Positions 24,095-30,665 of a stretch of 35,630 nucleotides of DNA are shown in pieces (positions within the stretch are counted from its first letter, which is position 1; the number at the start of each line of letters is the position of its first letter). The translations under genes were made by a program, and so were the position numbers. The stretch lies in the NCBI GenBank assembly GCA_046723645.1, contig JBKOUY010000131.1:1-35630 (forward strand), given 5' to 3'. Below the pieces are notes generated by a model. It ran no database searches and was not told the DNA's origin. It saw only the letters and a list, made by a program, of their open reading frames with translations. Source of the DNA: DASQUK01 sp046723645. Its GTDB lineage: Bacteria; Actinomycetota; Acidimicrobiia; Acidimicrobiales; VFJN01.

Positions 24095-26083
24095 TCACCG
24101 TTTCCGTGAGGCGACGACCAGGTCGACGATGTCGCTCATGATCCGGACCAGCTCGAAGTCCTTGGGGGTGTAGACGGCGGCGACGCCGGCGTCGAGCAGC
24201 GGCCGGCGATCCTCCTCCGGGATGATGCCGCCGGCCACCACCGGTGCCTCGACGCCACCGGCACGCACCAGGCGGACCACCTGCGGCACCAGGTCGAGGT
24301 GGGACCCCGACAGGATCGACAGGCCGACGACGTCGACGTCCTCCTCCACCGCCACGGCCGCGATCTGCTCGGGCGTGAGGCGGATGCCCTGGTAGATCAC
24401 CTCCAGGCCGGCGTCCCGGGCGGCCACAGCGATCTGCTCGGCACCGTTCGAATGGCCGTCGAGGCCCGGCTTGGCCACGAGGAGCCGCGGCGGGCCGCCC
24501 GGTAGTGCCTTGACCCGCTCGGCGATCGCCCGCAGCCCGGCCGATCCCCCGGTGGCGCCGACCGCGGCGCCCACGCCCGTGGGTGCCCTGTACTCGCCGA
24601 ACACCTCGCGCAGGACGCCGGCCCACTCACCCGTGGTCCCGCCCGCGTGGGCGAGGTCGATCGTCGCGGGCATGACGTTGTCGCCCGACTCGGCGGCGCT
24701 GCGCAGCTGGTCGAGCGACCGCTTCACGGCGTCGTTGTCGCGTTCGGAGCGCCACGCCTGCACCTCGGCGATCGTCTGCGCCTCCAGGGCCGGATCGACC
24801 CTGAGGAAGTGCTCGTCACCGTCCCCGACGAGCGCCGACGGGGCGGTCTCGGTGAAGCGGTTGACGCCGACCACGATCAGCTCGCCGTCCTCGATGCGGC
24901 GCAGGCGCTCGGCATGGCTGCGGACCAGGCGGCCCTTGAGCTCGTCGACGGCCTCGAACGCGCCGCCCAGGGCCAGTACGTCGTCGAGCTCGGCGGTGGC
25001 CGACTCCACCAGCGCTGCCGTGCGGGCCTCCACGACCTTCGATCCCTCGAACACGTCGGGGTACTCCAGCAGGTCGGTCTCGTACGCCAGGACCTGCTGC
25101 ATGCGCAGCGCCCACTGCTGGTCCCACGGGCGCGGCAGGCCCAGGGCCTCGTTCCACGCCGGGAGCTGGATCGAGCGCGCCCGGGCGTCCCGGCTCAGCG
25201 TCACGCCCAGCATCTCGAGCACGATCCGCTGCACGTTGTTCTCGGGCTGCACCTCGGTGAGGCCCAGGCTGTTCACCTGCACGCCGTAGCGGAAGCGCCG
25301 GGCCTTGGCATCGGTAACGCCGTAGCGCTCCAGGCCGATCCGGTCCCACAGGTGCGTGAACGCCCGCATCTTGCAGGCCTCCTCGATGAACCGGATCCCC
25401 GCGTTGACGAAGAAGCTGATGGAGGCGAACACCGCCGCGAAGCGCTCCTCGGGGACCTGCCCGGACTCGCGGACGGCGTCGAGCACACCCACTGCGGTGG
25501 CGAGGCTGTACGCGACCTCCTGCGTCGGCGTGGCTCCCGCCTCCTGCAGGTGGTAGGAGCACACGTTCATCGGGTTCCAGAGCGGGATCCACTCCGAGCA
25601 GAACGCCACCATGTCGACGATCAGCCGGCGCGACGGCAGCGGCGGGAAGATGTAGGTGCCGCGGGACAGGTACTCCTTGACGATGTCGTTCTGGGTGGTG
25701 CCGCGCAGCTCCTTCGACGCCACGCCCTGGCGCTCGGCGTTGGCGACGTAGAGCCCCAGCAGCCAGGCGGCCGTGGCGTTGATCGTCATCGACGTGTTCA
25801 TCTCGCCCGGCGGGATGCCTTCGAGCAGCTCGGCCATGTGCCCGAGGTGGGCCACCGGCACGCCGACCTTCCCGACCTCGCCGCGGGCCAGCGGGTCGTC
25901 GGGGTCGTAGCCGGTTTGCGTGGGAAGGTCGAAGGCGATGGACAGGCCGGTCTGACCCCGGGCCAGGTTGGTGCGGTAGAGCTCGTTGCTGGCCCGGGCC
26001 GTCGAGTGACCCGAGTACGTCCGCATCATCCAGGGGCGATCCGGCTGGGCCAGGTGCGCCTCGTGCTCGGTCATGACGTCCAT
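24095..26083 (-). CDS. ecm: B12-dependent ethylmalonyl-CoA mutase (MeaA/Ecm)
   Basis: This 662-residue single-chain mutase converts (2R)-ethylmalonyl-CoA to methylsuccinyl-CoA. The N-terminal barrel starts with RTYSGHSTARASNELYR and has FDLPTQTGYD (51-60) followed by ARGEVGKVGVPVAHL. The DLPTQTGYD form marks the Ecm/MeaA branch; methylmalonyl-CoA mutases usually read DLATHRGYD. The C-terminal cobalamin domain has GLDGHSNGA with His544 as the lower cobalt ligand, then GLSILSGSH and VVAGGIIP. Length matches Ecm. Its promoter region carries the same inverted repeat as ccr and hbd. The ATG at 26083 is used; ATG 26074 is a close alternative. The aat gene ends 45 bases upstream. Confidence 0.92.
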   Translation of the reverse strand: MDVMTEHEAHLAQPDRPWMMRTYSGHSTARASNELYRTNLARGQTGLSIAFDLPTQTGYDPDDPLARGEVGKVGVPVAHLGHMAELLEGIPPGEMNTSMTINATAAWLLGLYVANAERQGVASKELRGTTQNDIVKEYLSRGTYIFPPLPSRRLIVDMVAFCSEWIPLWNPMNVCSYHLQEAGATPTQEVAYSLATAVGVLDAVRESGQVPEERFAAVFASISFFVNAGIRFIEEACKMRAFTHLWDRIGLERYGVTDAKARRFRYGVQVNSLGLTEVQPENNVQRIVLEMLGVTLSRDARARSIQLPAWNEALGLPRPWDQQWALRMQQVLAYETDLLEYPDVFEGSKVVEARTAALVESATAELDDVLALGGAFEAVDELKGRLVRSHAERLRRIEDGELIVVGVNRFTETAPSALVGDGDEHFLRVDPALEAQTIAEVQAWRSERDNDAVKRSLDQLRSAAESGDNVMPATIDLAHAGGTTGEWAGVLREVFGEYRAPTGVGAAVGATGGSAGLRAIAERVKALPGGPPRLLVAKPGLDGHSNGAEQIAVAARDAGLEVIYQGIRLTPEQIAAVAVEEDVDVVGLSILSGSHLDLVPQVVRLVRAGGVEAPVVAGGIIPEEDRRPLLDAGVAAVYTPKDFELVRIMSDIVDLVVASRKR

Positions 26084-26094
26084 GGTCCCCCGAC

Positions 26095-26108
26095 TTACCG
26101 CGCGGTCA
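26095..26108. promoter_or_regulatory. Inverted-repeat operator in front of ecm
   Basis: TTACC-GCGC-GGTCA, with the 10-base core ACCGCGCGGT perfectly palindromic. Read in the gene direction it is TGACCGCGCGGTAA followed by GTC, so its last bases form part of a -10-like TAAGTC, eight bases before the ATG. This repeats the arrangement in front of ccr (GGTAAGTT). Confidence 0.6.
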
Positions 26109-26128
26109 CAACCGGGCGACGATCCGCG

Positions 26129-26821
26129 TCAGCGGGCGAACGCGGGTGGCAGCGGGCCGTCGACGGCCCGCCTCACCATCTCGAGGTACTCGTCGCGGGC
26201 GACCTCGACCGCGCCGAGCTGCGCGAGGTGGTCGGTCATCCACTGGACGTCGAGCAGGCGGTGGCTCGGCGACCCCGGGATGCCTTGGCCGTCGCGCAAC
26301 AGTTCGACCAGGCCGACCAGCGCCACCTTGGACGCGTCCGTCCGGCGGTGGAACATCGACTCGCCGGCGAACAGCCCCCCGATCGCCACGCCGTACAGGC
26401 CACCGCCGAGCTCGCCGTTGGCGCGGTCCCACGCCTCCACGGAGTGGACCCATCCCAGCTCGTGCAGCCGCGTGTAGGCGGACCGGACCTCGGGGTTGAT
26501 CCAGCCGTGGGGCCGGATGGGGTCGGCGCAGGCCTCGATGACCGCGTCGAACGCCGTGTCGACCCGGATCTCGAATCGGCGCCGGCTGCGTCGGAGGGAC
26601 CGGCTGACGTGCAGCCGGTCCAGCGGTATCACGGCGCGGGGATCCGGCGACCACCAGCCGAGCGTCCCCCGGCGGCCCACCGGCATCGGGAAGAGGCCGC
26701 GGCGGTAGGCCGCCAGGATCGTTCCGGGTTCGAGGTCGGCGCCGACCCCGACCAGGCCGTCGCTGTCCGCCTCCTCGACCGGCGGGAACGCCCAGGGCGT
26801 GGGTGCAGGCTCGATGGGCAT
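26129..26821 (-). CDS. aat: Leucyl/phenylalanyl-tRNA--protein transferase
   Basis: This 230-residue enzyme adds Leu or Phe to proteins that start with Lys or Arg, making N-degrons for ClpS/ClpAP-type proteolysis. Family motifs are clear: AYRRGLFPMP, WWSPDPRAVIPLDRLHVSRS, HGWINPEVRSAYTRLHELGWVHSVE in part, and GGLYGVAIGGLFAGESMFHR followed by TDASKVALVGL. Length agrees with the family. The ATG overlaps the stop of the EcsC-family gene (TGATG), so the two are coupled. Confidence 0.94.
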   Translation of the reverse strand: MPIEPAPTPWAFPPVEEADSDGLVGVGADLEPGTILAAYRRGLFPMPVGRRGTLGWWSPDPRAVIPLDRLHVSRSLRRSRRRFEIRVDTAFDAVIEACADPIRPHGWINPEVRSAYTRLHELGWVHSVEAWDRANGELGGGLYGVAIGGLFAGESMFHRRTDASKVALVGLVELLRDGQGIPGSPSHRLLDVQWMTDHLAQLGAVEVARDEYLEMVRRAVDGPLPPAFAR

Positions 26822-27528
26822 CAGCGGCCGGTGAAGGCGCGGCCGTTCGCCCCCCAACCGGAGCGCCCGTCCAGCCCGAGGTCGGTGGCCAGCCGGCCGC
26901 CGATGTCGAGCGTCGCCTTGCGGTTGAGGTAGCCGGCGGCCGCCGCCCCCGTGAGCATCGGCGCCAGCGTCGTGAGGTTGCGGGCGAAGCGGCGGCGCAG
27001 CGCCTCCCGGAGCTCCTGGCGGCCGGCCCGCCCGAGCATGTCGCCCCTGACCGAGGCGACGACGCGGTTCGCCGGCACGGCCCGACCGGACAGCCACGCC
27101 ACCAGCGCGGCGCCCGCCCGCTGGTGCGGCGCACCAGGGAGCGAGCGGCCGGCCACGTGGTGCAGCTCGGCCGCCAGCTTCACCTCCGTCGCCACCACCA
27201 GTGCGGTCTCGGCCGCGAGCTCGAACGGGATCAGGATCAGGCCTGCGACCGTCAGCTCCTGGGCGGCGATGATGCCCCCGGTGGTGGCCGCGATCCCCCC
27301 GGACACCCGGCCGGCCGACCGCACGAGCTCACGGGCCAGCTGGTCGCCCGTCAGCCCGTCGTACTGCGCCGACAGCCGGTCGGCGTCGCGCACGGGCAGG
27401 CGCGGCGCCACGTCCACCACGGTGTCGGCCAGCCAACGGCCGCTCACCACCGCACGGCGGCCGGCGCGACGGGCGGACGCCGCCAGCTCGTCGAGATCGG
27501 GGAGATTGGCCTTGGCCTGCGGGCGCAC
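26821..27528 (-). CDS. EcsC-family protein
   Basis: This is a 235-residue protein from a GTG at 27528. It has the hydrophobic Gly/Ala-rich middle (GGIAATTGGIIAAQELTVAG, then LILIPFELAAETALVVATEVK) and the C-terminal pattern LAPMLTGAAAAGYLNRKATLDIGGRLATDL that I associate with EcsC. The role of EcsC is unclear; in Bacillus it is linked to an ABC transporter, but none is here. The start is chosen because a -10-like AAGAAT lies seven bases upstream and the longer frame would run back into hbd. It is coupled to aat. Confidence 0.65.
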   Translation of the reverse strand: MRPQAKANLPDLDELAASARRAGRRAVVSGRWLADTVVDVAPRLPVRDADRLSAQYDGLTGDQLARELVRSAGRVSGGIAATTGGIIAAQELTVAGLILIPFELAAETALVVATEVKLAAELHHVAGRSLPGAPHQRAGAALVAWLSGRAVPANRVVASVRGDMLGRAGRQELREALRRRFARNLTTLAPMLTGAAAAGYLNRKATLDIGGRLATDLGLDGRSGWGANGRAFTGR

Positions 27529-27538
27529 GCCGACGATT

Positions 27539-27586
27539 CTTGCCGCGGGAATGGTGGCCCGAGCACCCGATCCCGCGGCAGGTTCC
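27539..27586. repeat. Palindromic element behind hbd, second copy
   Basis: The core is a perfect 10-base inverted repeat, TGCCGCGGGA (27541-27550) and TCCCGCGGCA (27571-27580). Over 32 bases (27553-27584) it matches 28 bases of the element behind ccr (2283-2314), including an exact 18-base stretch. It starts about ten bases after the hbd stop, read on the minus strand, and also lies at the EcsC gene promoter. Confidence 0.7.
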
Positions 27587-27595
27587 CTCAGTTCA

Positions 27596-28453
27596 CTAGA
27601 GCTTGGCGTACTCGTAGAAGCCCCGGCCCGACTTCCTGCCGAGGTGACCGGCGGCCACCATCCGCCTGAGCAGCGGCACTGCCGCATAGTTGGGATCGCG
27701 GAACTCCGTATACAGGGCGTCGAGGATGGCGAGCGACGTGTCGAGCCCGACGAGGTCGAGCAGCGCCAGCGGCCCCATCGGGAAGTTGCAGCCACCCATC
27801 ATGGCGGCGTCGATGTCGTCGCGGCTGGCGGTGCGGTTCTCGAGCATGCGCACGGCGTTGTTGAGGTACGGGAACAGCAGCCCGTTCACGATGAAGCCGG
27901 CGCGGTCCTCCACCACGACCGGGGACTTGCCACAGGCCTCGGCGAACGCAGTCGCCTCGGCGATGGTCTCCTCGCTGGAGAGCAGGGTTCGGACCACCTC
28001 CACCAGGCTCATGGCCGGTGCCGGGTTGAAGAAGTGGATCCCGCACACCCGCTCGGGGCGATTGGTGACGATCGCCATCTCCACCACCGGGAGCGTCGAC
28101 GTGTTGGTGGCGAGGACGGCGCCGTCCTTCACCAGCCGGTCGAGCTCCATGAATAGCTGCTTCTTGGTCTCGAGGTCCTCGACGACCGACTCGACGACGA
28201 GGTCGCAGTCGGCCAGGGCCTCGAGGTCGGCGGTGGCCCTGACGCGGGCGCCCACTGCGCTGGCCTCGGACTCGTCGAGCTTGCCCCGCTCCACCTGCTT
28301 GGCCAGCGAGCGTTCCAGCCCCGCCACCATGGCATCGGCCGACTCCTGTTTGCGCGATCGCAGGACGACGCTCATTCCGGCGCGGGCGGCCACCTCGGCC
28401 AGGCCCGAGCCCATGATCCCCGATCCGACGATGCCGAGCCTCTCCACAGCCAT
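27596..28453 (-). CDS. hbd: 3-hydroxybutyryl-CoA dehydrogenase
   Basis: This 285-residue NAD(P)-dependent enzyme interconverts acetoacetyl-CoA and 3-hydroxybutyryl-CoA, two steps before crotonyl-CoA. It has the Rossmann loop VGSGIMGSG (9-17), NTSTLPV (117-123), the catalytic His140 in GIHFFNPAP with Glu152, and the C-terminal dimer domain (AGFIVNGLLFPYLNNAVRML, then MGPLALLDLVGLD) ending GRKSGRGFYEY. Length is typical. The ATG at 28453 is six bases after TAGCCT, a leaderless -10 overlapped by the ccr-type inverted repeat. The shared operator and palindromic tail link it to ccr 26 kb away. Confidence 0.94.
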   Translation of the reverse strand: MAVERLGIVGSGIMGSGLAEVAARAGMSVVLRSRKQESADAMVAGLERSLAKQVERGKLDESEASAVGARVRATADLEALADCDLVVESVVEDLETKKQLFMELDRLVKDGAVLATNTSTLPVVEMAIVTNRPERVCGIHFFNPAPAMSLVEVVRTLLSSEETIAEATAFAEACGKSPVVVEDRAGFIVNGLLFPYLNNAVRMLENRTASRDDIDAAMMGGCNFPMGPLALLDLVGLDTSLAILDALYTEFRDPNYAAVPLLRRMVAAGHLGRKSGRGFYEYAKL

Positions 28454-28459
28454 CGCCGG

Positions 28460-28465
28460 AGGCTA
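28460..28465 (-). promoter_or_regulatory. -10 box of leaderless hbd promoter
   Basis: TAGCCT on the minus strand ends six bases before the hbd ATG, the same spacing as in front of ccr. A weak TTGGGC lies 19 bases upstream, again as at ccr (TTGGAG, 19 bases). Confidence 0.55.
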
Positions 28466-28476
28466 CCGAACGGTAA
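28463..28476. promoter_or_regulatory. Inverted-repeat operator in front of hbd
   Basis: CTACC-GAAC-GGTAA on the plus strand; TTACC-GTTC-GGTAG read toward hbd. The last three bases form the start of the -10 box, exactly as in front of ccr. It may also affect the divergent gene at 28556. Confidence 0.6.
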
Positions 28477-28555
28477 CCACCGGCGCCCAAGCCGCCCAGG
28501 GCGTTTCCTTGCCGGAATGGCCGCGGGGACGACCGTTCCCGCCTAGAAAACTGGT

Positions 28556-29233
28556 GTGAACGGACCCCTGGCCCTCGTGGGTGGCGGCGCCTGGACCGCG
28601 GGCTGTGACTTCGACCGTGACCTACTCGCCGCCGCCGGCGCCGACGAGGTCGCGGTCCTGCCGACCGCCGCGGCCTACGAGCACCCCGACCACACAGTGG
28701 CTGCCGCCACCGAATGGTTCGCGACGCTCGGCGCGGGGGTGCGCCCGGTGATGGCCGTGGATCGTGCCGGCGCCCACGACGGTGCCCACGTGGCCGCCGT
28801 GCGGGCCGCCCGGTTCGTCTACCTCGCCGACGGCTCGCCGATGCACCTGCGCTCGGTGCTGCTGCACACCCCGCTGTGGGACGCGCTGGTGGCGGCGTGG
28901 AACGAGGGGGCGGTCGTCGCCGGGACGGCGGCCGGTGCGATGGTCCTGTGCGATCCGATGGTCGATCCCCGAGGCGGCGCCTACACCGTGGGCCTCGGGC
29001 TGGTCGGCGAGCTCGGACTGGTCCCCCGCGCGGACACGTGGTCCGACGACAAGCTGCACCGCACCCGCCAGCTGGCACCGGCGGGGGTGCCGGTGGCGAT
29101 GGTCGACGAGCGCACGGCGCTGATCCGGGACCGTGGAACTACTGGAACGGGCGCCTGGCGTGCGCAGGGTGCGGGCAAGGTCAGTGTCTGGATCGACGGG
29201 CACGAAGCGGATCTCGCGGCGTTGCCCGGCTGA
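28556..29233 (+). CDS. Peptidase S51 / cyanophycinase-like protein without the catalytic Ser
   Basis: This 225-residue protein has the class-I-glutamine-amidotransferase-like fold of peptidase S51: LALVGGGAW at the start, VAVLPTAAAYEHPD, VYLADGSPMHLRS and the nucleophile elbow near 120. In active members the elbow reads GxSAGA with a nucleophilic Ser. Here it reads GTAAGA, with Ala125 (GCG) in place of Ser. Unless another residue takes over, it should lack peptidase activity and may be a binding protein. The GTG start follows a TAGAAA box by six bases. Divergent from hbd. Confidence 0.8.
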   Translation: MNGPLALVGGGAWTAGCDFDRDLLAAAGADEVAVLPTAAAYEHPDHTVAAATEWFATLGAGVRPVMAVDRAGAHDGAHVAAVRAARFVYLADGSPMHLRSVLLHTPLWDALVAAWNEGAVVAGTAAGAMVLCDPMVDPRGGAYTVGLGLVGELGLVPRADTWSDDKLHRTRQLAPAGVPVAMVDERTALIRDRGTTGTGAWRAQGAGKVSVWIDGHEADLAALPG

Positions 29234-29235
29234 GA

Positions 29236-29259
29236 CCGGGCGGCCCGTCAGCCGCCCGG
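29236..29259. terminator. Hairpin between convergent genes
   Basis: CCGGGCGGC (29236-29244) and GCCGCCCGG (29251-29259) form a perfect 9-base stem with a 6-base loop. It begins two bases after the S51-like gene stop and overlaps the last codons of the convergent FKBP gene. Confidence 0.65.
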
Positions 29260-29913
29260 CTTCGTGATGTCGACGACGTCGATCTCGAAGGCAAGCGGGG
29301 CGTTGGCAGGGATCTTGGGGGGACTGCCGGCGGCGCCGTACGCCTTGTCGGACCCGATCTCGAGCCGGCGGCGTTCGCCGATCTTGGCCCCCACCAGTCC
29401 TTCGTTCCATCCGGGGATGACGCTGGCCTGTCCCAGGTTCTCCACCACGAACGGCTGGCCGCGCGACCACGACTGGTCGAACTCGGTGCCGTCGGCCAGG
29501 ACGCCCACGTAGTGCACGGTGACGGTGTCGCCCACGGCCGCGCCCTCGCCCTGGCCCTCGATGAGGGTCTTGGCGTTGACCGCGTCCGGGGGCGTATCGG
29601 CGGGCGCGTTTGCCGGGATCGGCGGCTCACGGCCCAGGACCTCGGCCGCCAGCTCGGGGTTGCTGTAGGCGACCGTGGTGGTGGTTTGGTCGCCCGCGGC
29701 CGTCGTCGTCGTGTCGGCGGTCTCGGTGTTGTCGGACGAACCGTCGTCGCGGGTCAGCAGCGAATACACGAACGCCAGCACCAGCACGGCCACCAGCGCG
29801 ATGCCCAGTCGGACGCCGGTGCGCTTGGTCTTCTGGCGTTTGGCAGTGCGCTGTTCGGCGACCGACCTGGCCTGCTTCCCCTGCCTCTGGCGCTCACGTT
29901 TCACTGTGCCCAC
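29248..29913 (-). CDS. Membrane-anchored FKBP-type peptidyl-prolyl isomerase
   Basis: This 221-residue protein has a very basic cytosolic N-terminus (KRERQRQGKQARSVAEQRT), one membrane helix at about 34-54 and a Thr-rich stalk, then a C-terminal FKBP domain outside the membrane. The FKBP domain is recognised by TVTVHYVGVLADGTEFDQSW, FVVENLGQASVIPGWNEGL and the final PLAFEIDVVDI. It catalyses Pro cis-trans isomerisation of exported proteins. The GTG at 29913 follows TAGCCT by nine bases (29928-29923, minus strand), a leaderless pattern. Divergent from bldD. Confidence 0.9.
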   Translation of the reverse strand: MGTVKRERQRQGKQARSVAEQRTAKRQKTKRTGVRLGIALVAVLVLAFVYSLLTRDDGSSDNTETADTTTTAAGDQTTTTVAYSNPELAAEVLGREPPIPANAPADTPPDAVNAKTLIEGQGEGAAVGDTVTVHYVGVLADGTEFDQSWSRGQPFVVENLGQASVIPGWNEGLVGAKIGERRRLEIGSDKAYGAAGSPPKIPANAPLAFEIDVVDITKPGG

Positions 29914-30041
29914 GAGGGCGCAAGGCTAGCGATCAGCGCTGTTGCTGCTGCAGTCGCCTCCGGGCGGCGTGACCACCCAACCGGTTCCCGACTGCACGAT
30001 TCGGAGCGGAACGTGGGAGAATCGCGCCCGAGGCGGTTCCC

Positions 30042-30058
30042 AGTGACGGACCATCACC
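30042..30058. promoter_or_regulatory. BldD-type box in front of bldD
   Basis: AGTGA-N7-TCACC matches the AGTGA-Nm-TCACC pattern described for Streptomyces BldD targets. It ends ten bases before the ATG of the BldD-like gene. BldD represses its own gene in Streptomyces, so autoregulation is likely. Confidence 0.55.
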
Positions 30059-30068
30059 CAAGAACCAG

Positions 30069-30569
30069 ATGAACAACAACGAAGAAGAAGAGACCACGGC
30101 CTCCAATGTGACGATCGAGGTCGGTCGACGGTTACGTGCGCTGCGCAAGGCGCGGCACATGTCCCTCGACGACGTCGAACGCCAGTCGGCCGGGCGCTGG
30201 AGCGCATCGGCCATCGGGGCCTACGAGCGGGGTTTCCGCACCCTGAGCCTCCCGAGGCTGCACGAGCTCGCCGAGTTCTACGACGTGCCCGTGTCGGTTC
30301 TGCTCGGGGAGCAGACCCCGGCGACCGAGGGTCCGCCAAAGCTCGTGCTCGACCTGGAGGCGCTCAATCGAGTGCCCGAGGCCGCGCCGGTCCAGCGATT
30401 CGTCCGCTCGATCATCATCGAGCGCGGCGACTACAACGGCCGCGTGTTGACCATCCGCCGCGACGACCTGCGAGCCATCTGCGCGCTCCTGCAGCTCGAC
30501 GTGCCGGAGGCCATCGCGCGGCTCGAGGGCTGGAGGGCGCTCGTCGAGAGCCCCTCCCACCTCGGCTGA
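30069..30569 (+). CDS. bldD: BldD-type c-di-GMP-responsive transcription regulator
   Basis: This 166-residue protein has an N-terminal Xre-type HTH (about 15-80, with GRRLRALRKARHMSLDDVE and SASAIGAYERGFRTLSLPR) and the BldD C-terminal domain (about 90-160). In that domain the c-di-GMP signature RGD-x8-RQDD appears as Arg119-Gly-Asp, eight residues, then Arg130-Arg131-Asp132-Asp133, so only the Gln is changed to Arg. In Streptomyces BldD binds a c-di-GMP tetramer, dimerises and represses development genes. A BldD-type box lies just before the ATG. The downstream lysC is separated by a strong hairpin. Confidence 0.9.
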   Translation: MNNNEEEETTASNVTIEVGRRLRALRKARHMSLDDVERQSAGRWSASAIGAYERGFRTLSLPRLHELAEFYDVPVSVLLGEQTPATEGPPKLVLDLEALNRVPEAAPVQRFVRSIIIERGDYNGRVLTIRRDDLRAICALLQLDVPEAIARLEGWRALVESPSHLG

Positions 30570-30604
30570 CATTTCGTAGGCGGGCGACCCTTCTCAGCAC
30601 CCGA

Positions 30605-30624
30605 CCTTCCCCGCACGGGGAAGG
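30605..30624. terminator. Hairpin between bldD and lysC
   Basis: CCTTCCCC, GCAC loop, GGGGAAGG: a perfect 8-base stem with a 4-base loop. It lies 35 bases after the bldD stop and before the lysC promoter, so it most likely terminates bldD. Confidence 0.65.
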
Positions 30625-30651
30625 GGCTCGATCGGCGCGCCCCACCACAGG

Positions 30652-30657
30652 TACGTT
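30652..30657 (+). promoter_or_regulatory. -10 box of leaderless lysC promoter
   Basis: TACGTT lies eight bases before the GTG start at 30666; no ribosome binding site is in between. Confidence 0.45.
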
Positions 30658-30665
30658 CACGGCTC

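Noticed and set aside
25305..25320. GGTAA-containing sequence inside ecm resembling a half operator
   Set aside because: Inside the coding region with no left half at the right distance.
24647..26932. 761-codon plus-strand frame opposite ecm and aat
   Set aside because: Antisense of ecm, whose B12-binding and Ecm-specific motifs are unmistakable. No domain recognisable in the plus frame.
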